Notes: generated by a model not told the origin, from the letters alone. DNA of 47,739 nucleotides from Rhodospirillales bacterium (GCA_021775005.1 JAJFIK010000049.1:1-47739); one strand, 5' to 3'; shown: positions 8,812 to 18,575, counted from the stretch's first letter. Numbers and translations: made by a program.

Positions 8812-9870
8812 CTAAACCGCCCGGTACCAATCAACACCGTCGTCATCGCGGCTTCGCGTCGCCAACCCCCGGCCCATAAGACAATTCAGATGCGCCAGGC
8901 TTTCCCCTGTGGCCATACCGAGCAGGTCCGGTTCAATCTTGCGCTTATAGAGAGCGCCAAAGACATCGACGGAGCGCTTGGGTTCGGCCAACGCCTTATA
9001 AAGATTATCAAGATTACGCTCATGTCCATTGATGAGCTGATCAAGGCGCGCGTGAAGACCGCGAAAGGCGCGCTGATGCGCCGGGCACACAAGCACGCTA
9101 TCGGGCACAATCGCTTTGATCTTGTGGCAGCTATCAATCCATGCGGTGAGCGGGTCTGCGTCCGGCTCTGTCGGATGCACGGAGACATTGCTTGAGATGC
9201 GGCTGATCACTTGATCACCGGAGAGAAATAATTCTTGTTCGGGGCTCCAGAGGCAGGCGTGTTCCGGCGCGTGACCAGACCCCATCACCACGTGCCAATC
9301 CATGCCGTTGATCTGAATCACTTCGCCATCGTGCAAGCGGCGATAGCTATCAGGCATGCGCTCAACGCCTTTGCCAAAACCCCCAAAACGTTGCTTATAG
9401 GTGTCAATGGCGTCTTCGGGGAATCCGGCGGCGCGGTAAAACCGTATGCCCGCCTCCGGCGCTTCGCGACCCGTATCGTGCCACAGCATACGGCACTGAA
9501 TATAATCGGTGCGGCTCATCCATAATGGCGCGCCAAAGCGTTGTTCCATCCAACCCGCGAGGCCCACATGATCGGGATGCAGATGCGTCACGATCATGCG
9601 CGTGATGGGTTTGCCATCAAGTAGATTTGTCGCGACGTTTTCCCACACTTTTTTGGACTCGCCCATCTTCAGGCCGGTATCGACCACGGTCCAGCCATCG
9701 CCATCTTGCAGAACCCAAAGGTTGATATGATCAAGCTGAAACGGCAATGGCATGCGGAGCCAATGAACGCCAGGGGCAATTTCAAAGGTGGTGCCGGTCT
9801 CCGGTGCTTCAAAGGGATACTCAAGGCGCCGACCAAGGCTGCCAGATTGCGCAAGCGAGGCGTCGGACAT
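8812..9870 (-). CDS. MBL-fold metallo-hydrolase
   Basis: 352 residues. Metal ligands are visible in order: VTHLHPDHVGLAGW (HxHxDH), GSGHAPEH, FLSGDQVI and VCPAHQRAF. The last 80 residues form an extra helical domain like that of LACTB2-type hydrolases. The start MSDASLAQSG at 9870 has AAGGAG about 6 bases upstream. A hydrolytic role on a thioester, phosphoester or RNA substrate is possible; the substrate is not predictable. It is divergent from the Sua5 gene. Confidence 0.88.
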   Translation of the reverse strand: MSDASLAQSGSLGRRLEYPFEAPETGTTFEIAPGVHWLRMPLPFQLDHINLWVLQDGDGWTVVDTGLKMGESKKVWENVATNLLDGKPITRMIVTHLHPDHVGLAGWMEQRFGAPLWMSRTDYIQCRMLWHDTGREAPEAGIRFYRAAGFPEDAIDTYKQRFGGFGKGVERMPDSYRRLHDGEVIQINGMDWHVVMGSGHAPEHACLWSPEQELFLSGDQVISRISSNVSVHPTEPDADPLTAWIDSCHKIKAIVPDSVLVCPAHQRAFRGLHARLDQLINGHERNLDNLYKALAEPKRSVDVFGALYKRKIEPDLLGMATGESLAHLNCLMGRGLATRSRDDDGVDWYRAV

Positions 9871-10015
9871 GCAGGCTCCTTCGGTTAAGCCGCAACCTAG
9901 GAAGGGCCCCATCCGGCGTCAACGTGCCGTAGGGGACGCATTTGGCGGCCAGCGCTCAAAAGGCTATGTAGTCTGGCGCAAAGTTCAATGCAGCAACCAC
10001 CGGAGCCAAAGCCCC

Positions 10016-10975
10016 TTGTCCATCGCCTCTGCATCCATCGCCCGCGTGTCCGACGCCGCTATTGCGGAAGCTGCGCAACTGCTGCAAGACGGCGAATTGA
10101 TCGCGTTCCCCACTGAGACCGTCTATGGCCTGGGCGCCGATGCCACCAATGCCAAAGCCGTTGCCCGCATATTTGAGGTTAAAGGCCGACCGACCTTCAA
10201 CCCGCTGATTGTGCACATTGCCGATCTGGCCATGGCGGACACGCTGGTGGAGTTGCCGCCCCGCGCGCGCGCGCTGGCTCAGGCATTTTGGCCTGGCGCG
10301 CTTACGCTGGTGGCCCCGCGAAAACCGGGGTGCCCCGTGAGCGAGCTGGCCAGCGCCGGGCTCAACACTTTGGCAGTGCGTGCCCCCGCCCACGCCATCG
10401 CGCAAGACCTGATAAAGGCTGCTGGCGTGCCCATCGCTGCCCCCAGCGCCAACGCGAGCGAGGCGCTTTCCCCCACCCGCGCAACCCATGTTGCAGAAAG
10501 TTTGGGCGACCGCGTGCAGATAATCCTTGACGGCGGGCCGTGCATCCTCGGCCTGGAATCCACCGTGATCGGCTTTGACGGTGATGTGCCGGTGCTGTTG
10601 CGCGTGGGGGCGATCCCTCGCGCTGAAATTGAGCGCGTCGTCGGCGCTGTTGCGAACCCATCGGACACCACTGTGCGATCCCCCGGTCAGCTTGCGCGAC
10701 ATTACGCACCAAAGGCACCGTTGCGCCTTGATGCGGATGGCCCACGTGATCGCGAGGCATGGCTTGGATTTGGTGCTGATAGCCACGGGGGCCTCAACCT
10801 CAGTGCGAAAGCCGATCTCACCGAAGCGGCGGCCAATTTATATGCCCATCTGCGCGCGCTGGATGCATCTGCGCCCAACGCCATCGCTGTGGCGCGCATT
10901 CCCCATGAGGGTCTTGGGGAAGCAATCAATGACCGCCTGGCCCGCGCGGCCACGCCAAAAGACCTCGCCCCATGA
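10016..10975 (+). CDS. L-threonylcarbamoyladenylate synthase, Sua5 type
   Basis: 319 residues. Makes the threonylcarbamoyl-AMP used for the t6A37 modification of ANN-decoding tRNAs. The YrdC/TsaC domain fills about residues 10-205 (FPTETVYGLGADA, KGRPTFNPLIVH, AAPSANASEALSPT, LGLESTVIGFD), followed by a linker (SPGQLARHYAPKAPL) and the smaller Sua5 C-terminal domain. No ATG exists near the domain start; TTG at 10016 preceded by CGGAG is the best choice. It overlaps the next gene by ATGA. Confidence 0.92.
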   Translation: MSIASASIARVSDAAIAEAAQLLQDGELIAFPTETVYGLGADATNAKAVARIFEVKGRPTFNPLIVHIADLAMADTLVELPPRARALAQAFWPGALTLVAPRKPGCPVSELASAGLNTLAVRAPAHAIAQDLIKAAGVPIAAPSANASEALSPTRATHVAESLGDRVQIILDGGPCILGLESTVIGFDGDVPVLLRVGAIPRAEIERVVGAVANPSDTTVRSPGQLARHYAPKAPLRLDADGPRDREAWLGFGADSHGGLNLSAKADLTEAAANLYAHLRALDASAPNAIAVARIPHEGLGEAINDRLARAATPKDLAP

Positions 10976-12375
10976 GCGCGCCCACGGCAGAGACGCTAGA
11001 GCGCCTCAAGACAATCGTCGGCGCTGCCGGGTGGAGCGATGACGCAGAAACCCTGGCGCCTAAACTTATTGAGGGACGCAGTAAATATCTCGGTGCCACG
11101 CCGCTTCTTTTGCGACCAAACTCCACCGAAGATGTGTCCGAGCTTGTGCGCATTTGTGCTGAGACCCGCACCGCCATCGTGCCCCAAGGGGGCAACACCG
11201 GCCTTGTGGGCGGGCAGATTCCCATGGGCGGGGAAATTCTCCTCAGCCTTGAGCGCATGACCGCCATCCGCGATCTCGACAGTGCAAATGCGGCCATTAC
11301 TGTGGAGGGCGGGTGCCCTTTGGCCGTCGCGCAAACCGCCGCGCAGGAACGCGATCTGCTGTTGGCGGTGTCGCTCGCGTCAGAAGGCAGCGCCACCATT
11401 GGCGGCATTGTCTCGACCAATGCCGGCGGCACAAATGTTCTCAAATATGGCATGACCCGCGAGCAAGTGCTTGGTCTTGAAGTGGTGCTACCAAGCGGTG
11501 AGATTTGGCACGGGCTCACAGGCTTGCGCAAAGACAACACGGGCTATGATCTGACTCAGCTTTTCATAGGGGCGGAGGGGACGCTGGGCATTGTCACGGC
11601 GGCAACGTTTAAGCTGCACGCATCGCCGAAAGCAACGGCAACCGCGTTTTGCGCCGTGCCTTCCCCCCAAGCAGCCATCGATCTGTTGCGCTTTGCGCAA
11701 AAGGCGAGCGGCGATCGCATCGTGGCATTTGAGTTGATCCCGCGCTTGGGGCTTGAATTTGCCATCAAGCACGGCGGCGCACGCGACCCTTTGGCGGAGA
11801 CGAGCGCGTGGTACGTCCTGATCGACCTCAGCTCTGCCGCTGATGATGCCCAGGCGACGTTGCAGCAGGCCATAGCCGCCGCGTCCGAAACCGGCCTTGT
11901 GACTGATGCGGTGCTGGCATCATCCCAGGCACAAGCCATAGCTCTTTGGACAATCCGGGAAAAACTTTCGGAGGTGCAAAAATTTGAAGGCGGGTCTATC
12001 AAACACGACATCTCCGTGCCGGTGTCTGCTATCCCAGCGTTTTTGGAGGACGCCCTAGCGGCCGTGCGCCGCGCTTGCCCCGGTGTGCGTCCCGTGCCGT
12101 TCGGTCATGCGGGCGACGGCAACATACATTTCAACCTGAGCCAACCGGTGGATATGGATAAGGAGCAATTCTTGGCGCAATGGTCTGATCTTAGTACGCT
12201 AGTGCATGACATTGTTGCCAAGCACAACGGCTCCATCAGTGCCGAACATGGCATTGGTCAGCTCAAGCGACATGAGTTGGTGCGCGTTAAACAAAGCGTT
12301 GAAATAGAAATGATGAAGGGGATCAAACACGCGCTTGACCCCCTTAACATCATGAACCCCGGTAAGTTGCTCTAA
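10972..12375 (+). CDS. FAD-linked 2-hydroxyacid dehydrogenase (D-lactate / D-2-hydroxyglutarate type)
   Basis: 467 residues. PCMH-type FAD-binding segments (VPQGGNTGLVGGQIPMGGE, SEGSATIGGIVSTNAGGTNV, NTGYDLTQLFIGAEGTLGIV) are followed by the FAD-oxidase C-terminal domain with the catalytic histidine regions FGHAGDGNIHFNL and SAEHGIGQLKR and the closing DPLNIMNPGKLL. This matches the GlcD/D-2-HGDH family. It is translationally coupled to sua5 by a 4-base overlap. The exact substrate cannot be told apart from sequence alone. Confidence 0.9.
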   Translation: MSAPTAETLERLKTIVGAAGWSDDAETLAPKLIEGRSKYLGATPLLLRPNSTEDVSELVRICAETRTAIVPQGGNTGLVGGQIPMGGEILLSLERMTAIRDLDSANAAITVEGGCPLAVAQTAAQERDLLLAVSLASEGSATIGGIVSTNAGGTNVLKYGMTREQVLGLEVVLPSGEIWHGLTGLRKDNTGYDLTQLFIGAEGTLGIVTAATFKLHASPKATATAFCAVPSPQAAIDLLRFAQKASGDRIVAFELIPRLGLEFAIKHGGARDPLAETSAWYVLIDLSSAADDAQATLQQAIAAASETGLVTDAVLASSQAQAIALWTIREKLSEVQKFEGGSIKHDISVPVSAIPAFLEDALAAVRRACPGVRPVPFGHAGDGNIHFNLSQPVDMDKEQFLAQWSDLSTLVHDIVAKHNGSISAEHGIGQLKRHELVRVKQSVEIEMMKGIKHALDPLNIMNPGKLL

Positions 12376-12390
12376 TCAAATCACTGCGGA

Positions 12391-13035
12391 CTAGTCTTCT
12401 GCAACCGGCGTGACGTTGAACAACTCAACTTGGAAGATCAGCACCGCATTGGGCGGAATGCCTGGTCCGGGGCTGCGCTCCCCGTAGGCCAAATCTGATG
12501 GCAACACCAGTTGATGCTGCGCGCCCACTTGCATGTATTGCAGACCTTCGGTCCAGCCGGGGATCACCCGATCAAGGGGAAACTCAATGGTCTCGCCACG
12601 TTCATAGGAGGAGTCAAATATTGAGCCGTCCACAAGGCGGCCTTCATAATGCACTTCCACCGTGTCACGCGGGCCGGGGCTTGCGCCGTCCCCCTCGCGC
12701 TGCACCTGATACATCAACCCGCTGTCGGTGGTGACGGTTGCAGGAAGCTCTGCATAGGACGCCAAAAGCGCCGACTGCGCCTGTTGAAAACTGAAGTCCA
12801 CCACATCCGCTGCAGGATCTTCTGAAAGCGGCAATTCTGGTTCAGCCATTGTTTCCTCTGCCATATCATCCATCATGTCGTCGGCCATCTCGCCGCCGTC
12901 ATCTAAGTCGCTCAATTCCTGCTCAACTTGATCCACAGAATCAGCGGCATTTTCATCAGCCCCCTGGTCCCCTTGTCCGCAACCTGCGAGCCCAAGGGCC
13001 AATGCGCCGATCATCATTAAAACCCACTTTTGCAT
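12391..13035 (-). CDS. FKBP-type peptidyl-prolyl isomerase lipoprotein
   Basis: 214 residues. Lipoprotein signal MQKWVLMMIGALALGLAGCG, with the lipobox LAGC; the residue after Cys is Gly, so it is not an obvious inner-membrane retention signal. A strongly acidic, Met-rich linker (about 25-75) leads into a helical spacer and an FKBP domain (about 105-210: VEVHYEGRLVDGSIFDSS, VIPGWTEGLQYMQVG, LAYGERSPGPGIPPNAVLIF). Probable envelope foldase. ATG 13035 has GGAGGAG 6 bases upstream. Confidence 0.92.
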   Translation of the reverse strand: MQKWVLMMIGALALGLAGCGQGDQGADENAADSVDQVEQELSDLDDGGEMADDMMDDMAEETMAEPELPLSEDPAADVVDFSFQQAQSALLASYAELPATVTTDSGLMYQVQREGDGASPGPRDTVEVHYEGRLVDGSIFDSSYERGETIEFPLDRVIPGWTEGLQYMQVGAQHQLVLPSDLAYGERSPGPGIPPNAVLIFQVELFNVTPVAED

Positions 13036-13107
13036 TCGTAACTCCTCCCGAAAAACCATCTACCGCATCCTATCGACCCGATCCGCCGCTGACCAGCGAA
13101 CAGATCA

Positions 13108-13815
13108 TCAAAAAAGGGATGATTGCTCATCGTTGGGGCTGCTTGCGTCGAGGGGGCGGAGGAGCTCAGGCCCATCATTGGCAACCTTATTAACGGCGGT
13201 TGAGATCGCATCAACTGTTAAAAGTTCATCCGGCGCTGGTGCCAGCAGCGGCAGCAAGGCCTTCGCATTTTGCTCAGGTGTGGTGAGCCAACGCTCCCAA
13301 TCGCCGGGGGCCAGGATGACGGGCATGCGGTGGTGGGTCGGCGCAACAGTTTTATTGGCGCTGGTGGTCAAAATTGCACATGACTGTAGCGCGCTGCCAT
13401 CAGGGCCGGTCCATGTTTCCCAAATCGACGCCATGGCAAATGGTGAACCATCACGGCAATGAATATTGAACGGTTGTTTGGGGCCGCCATCGGGGCGGTG
13501 CCATTCATAAAACCCATCTGCCGGCATGAGGGCGCGACGGCGGCGAAACCCACTCCGAAACGACGGCATTTCATTAACGGTTTCGGAACGAGCATTAATA
13601 AGAGGTTTCGCAGAGGGGCCTTCTTTCGACCAGGACGGGATCAATCCCCAACGTAAAAACTTTAATTCAGTGAGGCCGTCGCTGGCGATTATGAGCGGCA
13701 CATCTTGTGTCGGCGCGACGTTGTATCGCGCAGGAAAGTTGGGCAAAGCGCCTGTAAGATTGAACAGGCGCGCCATGGCTTCTGGCGGCGTTGTAATGGA
13801 GTAGCGACCACACAT
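13108..13815 (-). CDS. yedK: SRAP / YedK-type abasic-site DNA-protein crosslinking protein
   Basis: 235 residues. Starts MCGRYSI, with Cys2 as the catalytic nucleophile after Met removal. Also seen: the conserved AP-site pocket residues in NARSETV, ALMPADGFYEW and THHRMPVIL. The family forms a thiazolidine crosslink with abasic sites in ssDNA and shields them during replication. Length is normal. It is divergent from the histidine kinase. No clear LexA site was seen upstream. Confidence 0.95.
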   Translation of the reverse strand: MCGRYSITTPPEAMARLFNLTGALPNFPARYNVAPTQDVPLIIASDGLTELKFLRWGLIPSWSKEGPSAKPLINARSETVNEMPSFRSGFRRRRALMPADGFYEWHRPDGGPKQPFNIHCRDGSPFAMASIWETWTGPDGSALQSCAILTTSANKTVAPTHHRMPVILAPGDWERWLTTPEQNAKALLPLLAPAPDELLTVDAISTAVNKVANDGPELLRPLDASSPNDEQSSLF

Positions 13816-13928
13816 CGGTCAACAATAGCGCGCATTGCCGCAAAACACACCCGATGGAAGTCTTTCTTAACCACGCATCGCTAGTATTCAATCGATCATA
13901 CCTGCTCGCCATTGGGGGGAAATGGGGC

Positions 13929-15773
13929 GTGTCAAGACTTGATATCATAGGAGCGTTTCGGCAATTTGCGGAAAACGCCACCTCGCGCCTGACACGTCAG
14001 GTGGGGCTGGCGACGCTGGTTGTTGTCGTGATTGCCGAAATGCTCGTCCTCGCACCGCTATATCAAATTCAGCGAGATGACCTGTTAGAAACGCTGACTC
14101 ATGAATCCGTCGCGCTTCTTACGGCAACACTATATGCCCATCAAAATGAAATAGCTGAGGGTGAATTCAACGGCGCACTTTCTGCCATCGAGGATCTAAC
14201 GCATTCGACACGGATTGTGGGCGGAACAATCGATACACTCAATGGTGAGCGGCTCGCGCGATTTGGCGAGCCCCTGTATTTCAGCGTCGCTGAGCTAAGC
14301 GCGCCACGCAGAGATGTCTCCGGCGACTATCTGGAAGGCACCTTTGGACCAGAGATCACCGGCGCGCCGTTGCAAATTTCCATTCGCATGAACGCTGGCT
14401 GGATTTCCACCCGTCTCGCCCAAATCATGTGGAAACAGATGGCGTTGGTCGCAGTGCTCGCCATACTGATTACCATCGCCCTTGTGGGTGTCATCGGCCA
14501 GATCATCATCGGGCCATTGTTGATTTTGCGCGCAAGCTTGGATGCGGCAGGCCAAGACCCTACAAACGCCGACGCTTTCTCGCCAAATTTGCGCCGCAGT
14601 GGCGTGCTGGGTGATCTCTCACGCATCATTCAAAGGCTGTTCCATCGGGTTAGCCAAACCTTCCGCGAAGAACTTGCCATATTTGCCGCCATGGTGAATC
14701 AAGCCGGTGACGGCATCATTGCCTATGATCGTGACGGCCACTTGGTTTATTCCAACAACTCTTTCCGCGCCATGTGCAATGCGGACTCACTCATGGATAT
14801 AAAACGCCTTGGCGGCCCGTTATTTCGCCTTAGCTCGGAAGATGCCCCTCAAGCATTGCAACATATGCTGCAAGACGGGCGGTTTAGTGGTGAAGTTGAT
14901 CTGCTGATTGAAGGGCAACAACCGCGCCGCTGCCTTATGAGCGCGGCGGTGTTGAAATCCAAAGATGGCCGCCTCCTTCGCAACTACGCATCCTTGAGCG
15001 ACATTACCGCGATCCGCGAGGCACAATGGGCGGTAGAGGGAAAGAACCGGGAGTTGGAAGAAGCCAATCGCATCAAGTCAGAATTTTTGGCCCAGATGAG
15101 CCACGAACTTCGCACACCGCTAAACGCCATCATTGGCTTTTCCGAAATTCTGACCAATCAGCCGGAGAACGAATCGAACGGCGATGTGGGAACCTTTGCG
15201 CGGGACATTAACGATTCCGGCCATCACTTGCTGGGAGTGATCAACAGCATTCTTGACCTCTCCAAAATGGAAGCAGGCAAGCAGGATCTGGTCGAGACCG
15301 ATGTTGATATTACTGATCTGGCGCAATCTACCCTTGCCATGGTGCGCAAAGTTGCCGACAGCCACAGCGTCCTTTTGCAGGCTGAGCTGCCTGCGGAAAC
15401 AACGGTCTTGCGCTGCGATCCTGTTCGCCTGAAACAAGTCCTTCTCAATTTGCTTTCGAACGCTATCAAGTTTACCGACCCCGAAGGCACCGTTACTCTT
15501 TCCATTGAGCCGGCAAACGATGGCCTGGTGTTTGCGGTGCGCGATTCAGGCATAGGCATGAACCCGCAAGACGTACCGCGCGCGCTGCAACCGTTTGCCC
15601 AAATCGACAGCGGCATTAGTCGCAAATATGAGGGCACCGGGTTAGGCCTTCCCATTTCCGCCGGGATTGTCGACCTCCATGGCGGCAAGATGGAAATTGA
15701 GAGTGAAAAGGGCGTCGGCACCAGCGTCACCTTCACCCTGCCCATTGAGCGATTGATTTCTCAAGCGGCTTGA
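13929..15773 (+). CDS. PAS-containing membrane sensor histidine kinase
   Basis: 614 residues from GTG 13929 (GGGG-rich site upstream). An ATG at 13854 adds 25 residues with no domain value and leaves only 38 bases to the divergent yedK. Order: TM1 (about 25-45), periplasmic sensor region, TM2 (about 180-205), HAMP-like linker, PAS (GDGIIAYDRDGHLVYSNNSF), HisKA with phospho-acceptor His392 (MSHELRTPLNAIIGFSEIL), then HATPase with NLLSNAIKF, DSGIGM and GTGLGLPIS. No receiver domain or cognate regulator is adjacent. The signal is unknown. Confidence 0.92.
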   Translation: MSRLDIIGAFRQFAENATSRLTRQVGLATLVVVVIAEMLVLAPLYQIQRDDLLETLTHESVALLTATLYAHQNEIAEGEFNGALSAIEDLTHSTRIVGGTIDTLNGERLARFGEPLYFSVAELSAPRRDVSGDYLEGTFGPEITGAPLQISIRMNAGWISTRLAQIMWKQMALVAVLAILITIALVGVIGQIIIGPLLILRASLDAAGQDPTNADAFSPNLRRSGVLGDLSRIIQRLFHRVSQTFREELAIFAAMVNQAGDGIIAYDRDGHLVYSNNSFRAMCNADSLMDIKRLGGPLFRLSSEDAPQALQHMLQDGRFSGEVDLLIEGQQPRRCLMSAAVLKSKDGRLLRNYASLSDITAIREAQWAVEGKNRELEEANRIKSEFLAQMSHELRTPLNAIIGFSEILTNQPENESNGDVGTFARDINDSGHHLLGVINSILDLSKMEAGKQDLVETDVDITDLAQSTLAMVRKVADSHSVLLQAELPAETTVLRCDPVRLKQVLLNLLSNAIKFTDPEGTVTLSIEPANDGLVFAVRDSGIGMNPQDVPRALQPFAQIDSGISRKYEGTGLGLPISAGIVDLHGGKMEIESEKGVGTSVTFTLPIERLISQAA

Positions 15774-15812
15774 AGCAATTGCATGATGCACCGAACGGGG
15801 TAAGTTCGGGCC

Positions 15813-16247
15813 ATGAGCGATCATCGATCCTATCAAAAGCGACCCATTGTTGGCATCGGCACCGTCATCTGGAAGGATGGCAAGGTTCTGTTGATCAAGC
15901 GCGGCAAAGCCCCCGGACTTGGCGATTGGAGCATCCCCGGCGGCGCGCAGGAGCTGGGCGAAACCATAGAGGCCACCGCGCACCGGGAAGCTTTGGAAGA
16001 AGCCGGGTGCTGCATCAAGAACCTGAAATTCTTACGCGTGGTTGATGAATTGCTCCACGATTCAAGCGGCAATCTTGAGTATCACTACACGCTCATCGAC
16101 TTTGACGCCGACTGGGCCAGTGGCACCCCTTCCCCTGGGGAACATGAAACCGATGTGGGGTTCTTTTCGTTGGATGACCTTGCGTCACTGCAAATGTGGG
16201 ATGAAACCCGGAAAGCAATAGTCCTGAGTGCGGAGCGCCGACGATAG
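15813..16247 (+). CDS. Nudix hydrolase
   Basis: 144 residues. A complete Nudix box is visible: GGAQELGETIEATAHREALEEAG in outline (G-x5-E-x7-REAxEEAG; written in parts GGAQELGET and AHREALEEAG). The GDWSIPGG lead-in and YHYTLIDF strand resemble ADP-ribose pyrophosphatase/NudC-like small members. The substrate is not predictable. It starts 39 bases after the kinase and could be cotranscribed with it. Confidence 0.93.
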   Translation: MSDHRSYQKRPIVGIGTVIWKDGKVLLIKRGKAPGLGDWSIPGGAQELGETIEATAHREALEEAGCCIKNLKFLRVVDELLHDSSGNLEYHYTLIDFDADWASGTPSPGEHETDVGFFSLDDLASLQMWDETRKAIVLSAERRR

Positions 16248-16318
16248 CTTCGCATCCTTGATGCGATGCCCACGCCAAGGCACACTCTCGCCAACTGAGA
16301 CATAGAGAGGACGCGCCC

Positions 16319-17101
16319 ATGGCCTACACCCCATTTGATTTAAGCGGCAAAGTCGTTCTGGTCACCGGCGGCAACGGCGGCATTGGTTTGGGCATGGCGC
16401 GGGCTTGCGCCCAGGCCGGGGCCAACATCGCCATTTGGGGTACCAATGCGGACAAGAATGCCAAAGCGCTGGACGCTCTCAAAAGCGACGGAGCCAACGC
16501 TTTTGCCTATAAAGTCGATGTCTCTGACGAAGCGGCGGTTATCAAAGGGGTTGCCGACACCCTCAGCGATCTTGGCCGCATTGATTCCATGTTTGCCAAC
16601 GCCGGCATTGGCGCTGGCGCGCGTTCGTTCCTTGAAATGGACACAGAGCAATATCGCAAAGTGCTGTCGGTGAACTTGGATGGCGTCTTTTTCACATTGC
16701 GCGAAACCGCCAAGCACATGGTGGAGCGTGCCAAAGCGGGCGATCCCGGCGGATCACTCATCGGGGTGGCAAGTCTCGCCGCCATCGAAGGGGCCGCGCG
16801 CAATCAACACTATGCCGCCACCAAAGGCGCGGTCACCGCTATGATCCGCGGCGTTGCGGTTGAATTCGCGCGCTATGGCATTCGCGCCAATTCCATATTG
16901 CCGGGCTGGATTGCCACCGACATGACGGCGGGAGCGCAAGCCCTGCCCGCCTTCACTGAGAAAGTAATTCCGCGCGTGCCCATGCGGCGCTGGGGGGAGC
17001 CGGAAGATTTTGGCGGCATGGCGATCTATCTCGCCTCCGACGCTTCAAAGTTTCACACCGGCGACATGTTCGTCATTGATGGCGGCTACGCCATTTTTTA
17101 G
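16319..17101 (+). CDS. Classical SDR-family oxidoreductase
   Basis: 260 residues. Seen: TGGNGGIGLGMA cofactor loop, NAGIG, catalytic serine region GVASLAAIEG, YAATKGAV (YxxxK) and the C-terminal GDMFVIDGGYAIF. GGAGE-type start region AGAGAGG precedes ATG. Resembles FabG-like or gluconate/3-hydroxyacyl reductases. It is 12 bases upstream of the flavoprotein gene, with which it probably forms an operon. Confidence 0.9.
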   Translation: MAYTPFDLSGKVVLVTGGNGGIGLGMARACAQAGANIAIWGTNADKNAKALDALKSDGANAFAYKVDVSDEAAVIKGVADTLSDLGRIDSMFANAGIGAGARSFLEMDTEQYRKVLSVNLDGVFFTLRETAKHMVERAKAGDPGGSLIGVASLAAIEGAARNQHYAATKGAVTAMIRGVAVEFARYGIRANSILPGWIATDMTAGAQALPAFTEKVIPRVPMRRWGEPEDFGGMAIYLASDASKFHTGDMFVIDGGYAIF

Positions 17102-17113
17102 AGGATTTTTCAA

Positions 17114-18076
17114 ATGACCTTACGCACCCTCATTTGCGACCTCCTTGGCATTGAACATCCGGTCTTGCTCGCGGGCATGGGCGGCGTTTCCTACGCTGAG
17201 CTTGTGGCCGCGGTGTCCGAGGCAGGCGGTTTTGGCACCTTAGGCATGGCAAGCGCGGGGCCCGATCAAATTCGCGAGCAAATGAAGCGGGTAAAAGACC
17301 TCACCGACAAGCCCTTTGGTGTGGACCTGCTCACCGCCCTGCCCGATAGCCTGAAAGCTGCATGCGACGTGATCATTGAAGAAGGTGCCACAGCGTTTGT
17401 GGCCGGCCTTGGTGTGCCAGGCCCGATCATGCCGCAACTGAAAGAAGCGGGCATCAAGGTCGCCACCGTTTGCGGCACTGTGCGTCATGCGCAAAAGGCT
17501 GAAGCGGCGGGCTGCGATTTTGTCGTCGGTCAAGGCACTGAAGGGGGCGGGCACACCGGCCGCGTTGCCGCCACGGCCCTGATCCCGCAAATGGTGGATG
17601 CGGTAGATATTCCCGTTATTGCTGCCGGTGGTCTTTACGATGGCCGCGGCCTTGCCGCCGCCTTGGCGTTTGGCGCGCAGGGGGTGTGGATGGGTACGCG
17701 CTTTATCGCCACTCATGAAGCAAACGCAGGCGCGGTTTATAAGGACGCGATCTTGGATGCACGGGACGAAGATACCATTGTCACGCGCTGCTATACCGGC
17801 AAAACCTTACGCACCTTCAAGAACGCTTATGTGGATGATTGGGAATCCCGGCCCGGGGACATCAAGCCCTTCCCCGACCAAGCGATGATTTCGTTTCAAG
17901 CTGACGTGCTGGGCGGTATCGCGGCCAAAACTGAAAACCTCGATCGCGAACGCGATTGCCTGCCCATGGGGCAAGGCGCGGGCGGCGTTTGTCAAGTCAT
18001 GCCCGCAGCGCAGGTCGTGCAAGATGTACTGGATGAAGCGCGGGCGGCCATCGCCGGGATGCAGAAGTACCTCTAG
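17114..18076 (+). CDS. Nitronate monooxygenase / 2-nitropropane dioxygenase-like flavoprotein
   Basis: 320 residues. TIM-barrel FMN enzyme of the NPD/FabK superfamily: N-terminal HPVLLAGMGGVSYAELVAAVSEAG in outline (HPVLLAGMGG), GLGVPGPIM, the histidine motif GTEGGGHTGRV, IAAGGLYDGRGLAAALAFGA and VWMGTRFIAT. Members oxidise alkyl nitronates or act as NAD(P)H quinone/enoyl reductases. Here it is preceded by an SDR, which fits a small detoxification or lipid operon but does not prove it. GAGG lies upstream of ATG 17114. Confidence 0.88.
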   Translation: MTLRTLICDLLGIEHPVLLAGMGGVSYAELVAAVSEAGGFGTLGMASAGPDQIREQMKRVKDLTDKPFGVDLLTALPDSLKAACDVIIEEGATAFVAGLGVPGPIMPQLKEAGIKVATVCGTVRHAQKAEAAGCDFVVGQGTEGGGHTGRVAATALIPQMVDAVDIPVIAAGGLYDGRGLAAALAFGAQGVWMGTRFIATHEANAGAVYKDAILDARDEDTIVTRCYTGKTLRTFKNAYVDDWESRPGDIKPFPDQAMISFQADVLGGIAAKTENLDRERDCLPMGQGAGGVCQVMPAAQVVQDVLDEARAAIAGMQKYL

Positions 18077-18087
18077 CTAATCGCTCG

Positions 18088-18157
18088 ACGTCCCCCGGTT
18101 TATCCGGGGGACCCAGCTACCGTCCACCTAGGCACCCCGGATAAACCGGGGCGCGTC
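18088..18157. repeat. Palindromic repeat family B, copy B2
   Basis: Best preserved B copy: CCCCCGGTTTATCCGGGGG hairpin, ACCCAGCTACC spacer, then CACCCCGGATAAACCGGGG hairpin, bounded by ACGTC and GCGTC. Starts 11 bases after the flavoprotein stop codon and could serve as its terminator. Confidence 0.88.
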
Positions 18158-18215
18158 GCGTGGGTGGGAACACCAAGCCCCAATTTCGCCGCCTTCAAAC
18201 GCTTGAGTGCACACC

Positions 18216-18575
18216 ATGCGCACCACGCTCACCATTTTGGCCCTGCTTTTGGCGCTCCCCGCGTCGGCACAATCGCTGACGCCGTTTGAGCGACAAATGC
18301 TAGAGATGGCGGGCAATTTTGGCTCTATGCATCACCTCGCCCAGATTTGCGATGGGGAGCACAACCAAATGTGGCGAGATTCCATGCTGGAGCTGATCCG
18401 CCTGGAAAACCCCAGCCGCGAGCAACGGCAACGCATGGGGGAGCGCTTCAATGACGCCTATAACGAAGTCTCAGAGCGGTTTCCCTATTGCGATAACCCG
18501 GCGCGGCGCTACACCGCCCAATTGGCCGATGACGGAGCCGCGCTCTCAGATCGTATGGCGAATTCCCTGCGCTAA
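18216..18575 (+). CDS. Exported TIGR02301-like protein
   Basis: 119 residues with a signal peptide (MRTTLTILALLLALPASAQS, cleavage near ASA-Q). The mature helical part contains LGSMHHLAQICDGEHNQMWRDSMLELIRLE in outline (MHHLAQICDGE, WRDSMLELI) and FPYCDNPARRY, so two cysteines could form a disulfide. The pattern resembles the alphaproteobacterial TIGR02301 family of unknown function (from memory). ATG 18216 was preferred over GTG 18207 because the signal peptide begins there. Confidence 0.72.
   Translation: MRTTLTILALLLALPASAQSLTPFERQMLEMAGNFGSMHHLAQICDGEHNQMWRDSMLELIRLENPSREQRQRMGERFNDAYNEVSERFPYCDNPARRYTAQLADDGAALSDRMANSLR

Noticed and set aside
8570-8830. N-terminal extension of the SET gene
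   Set aside because: It would translate repeat B1 and overlap the end of the MBL gene.
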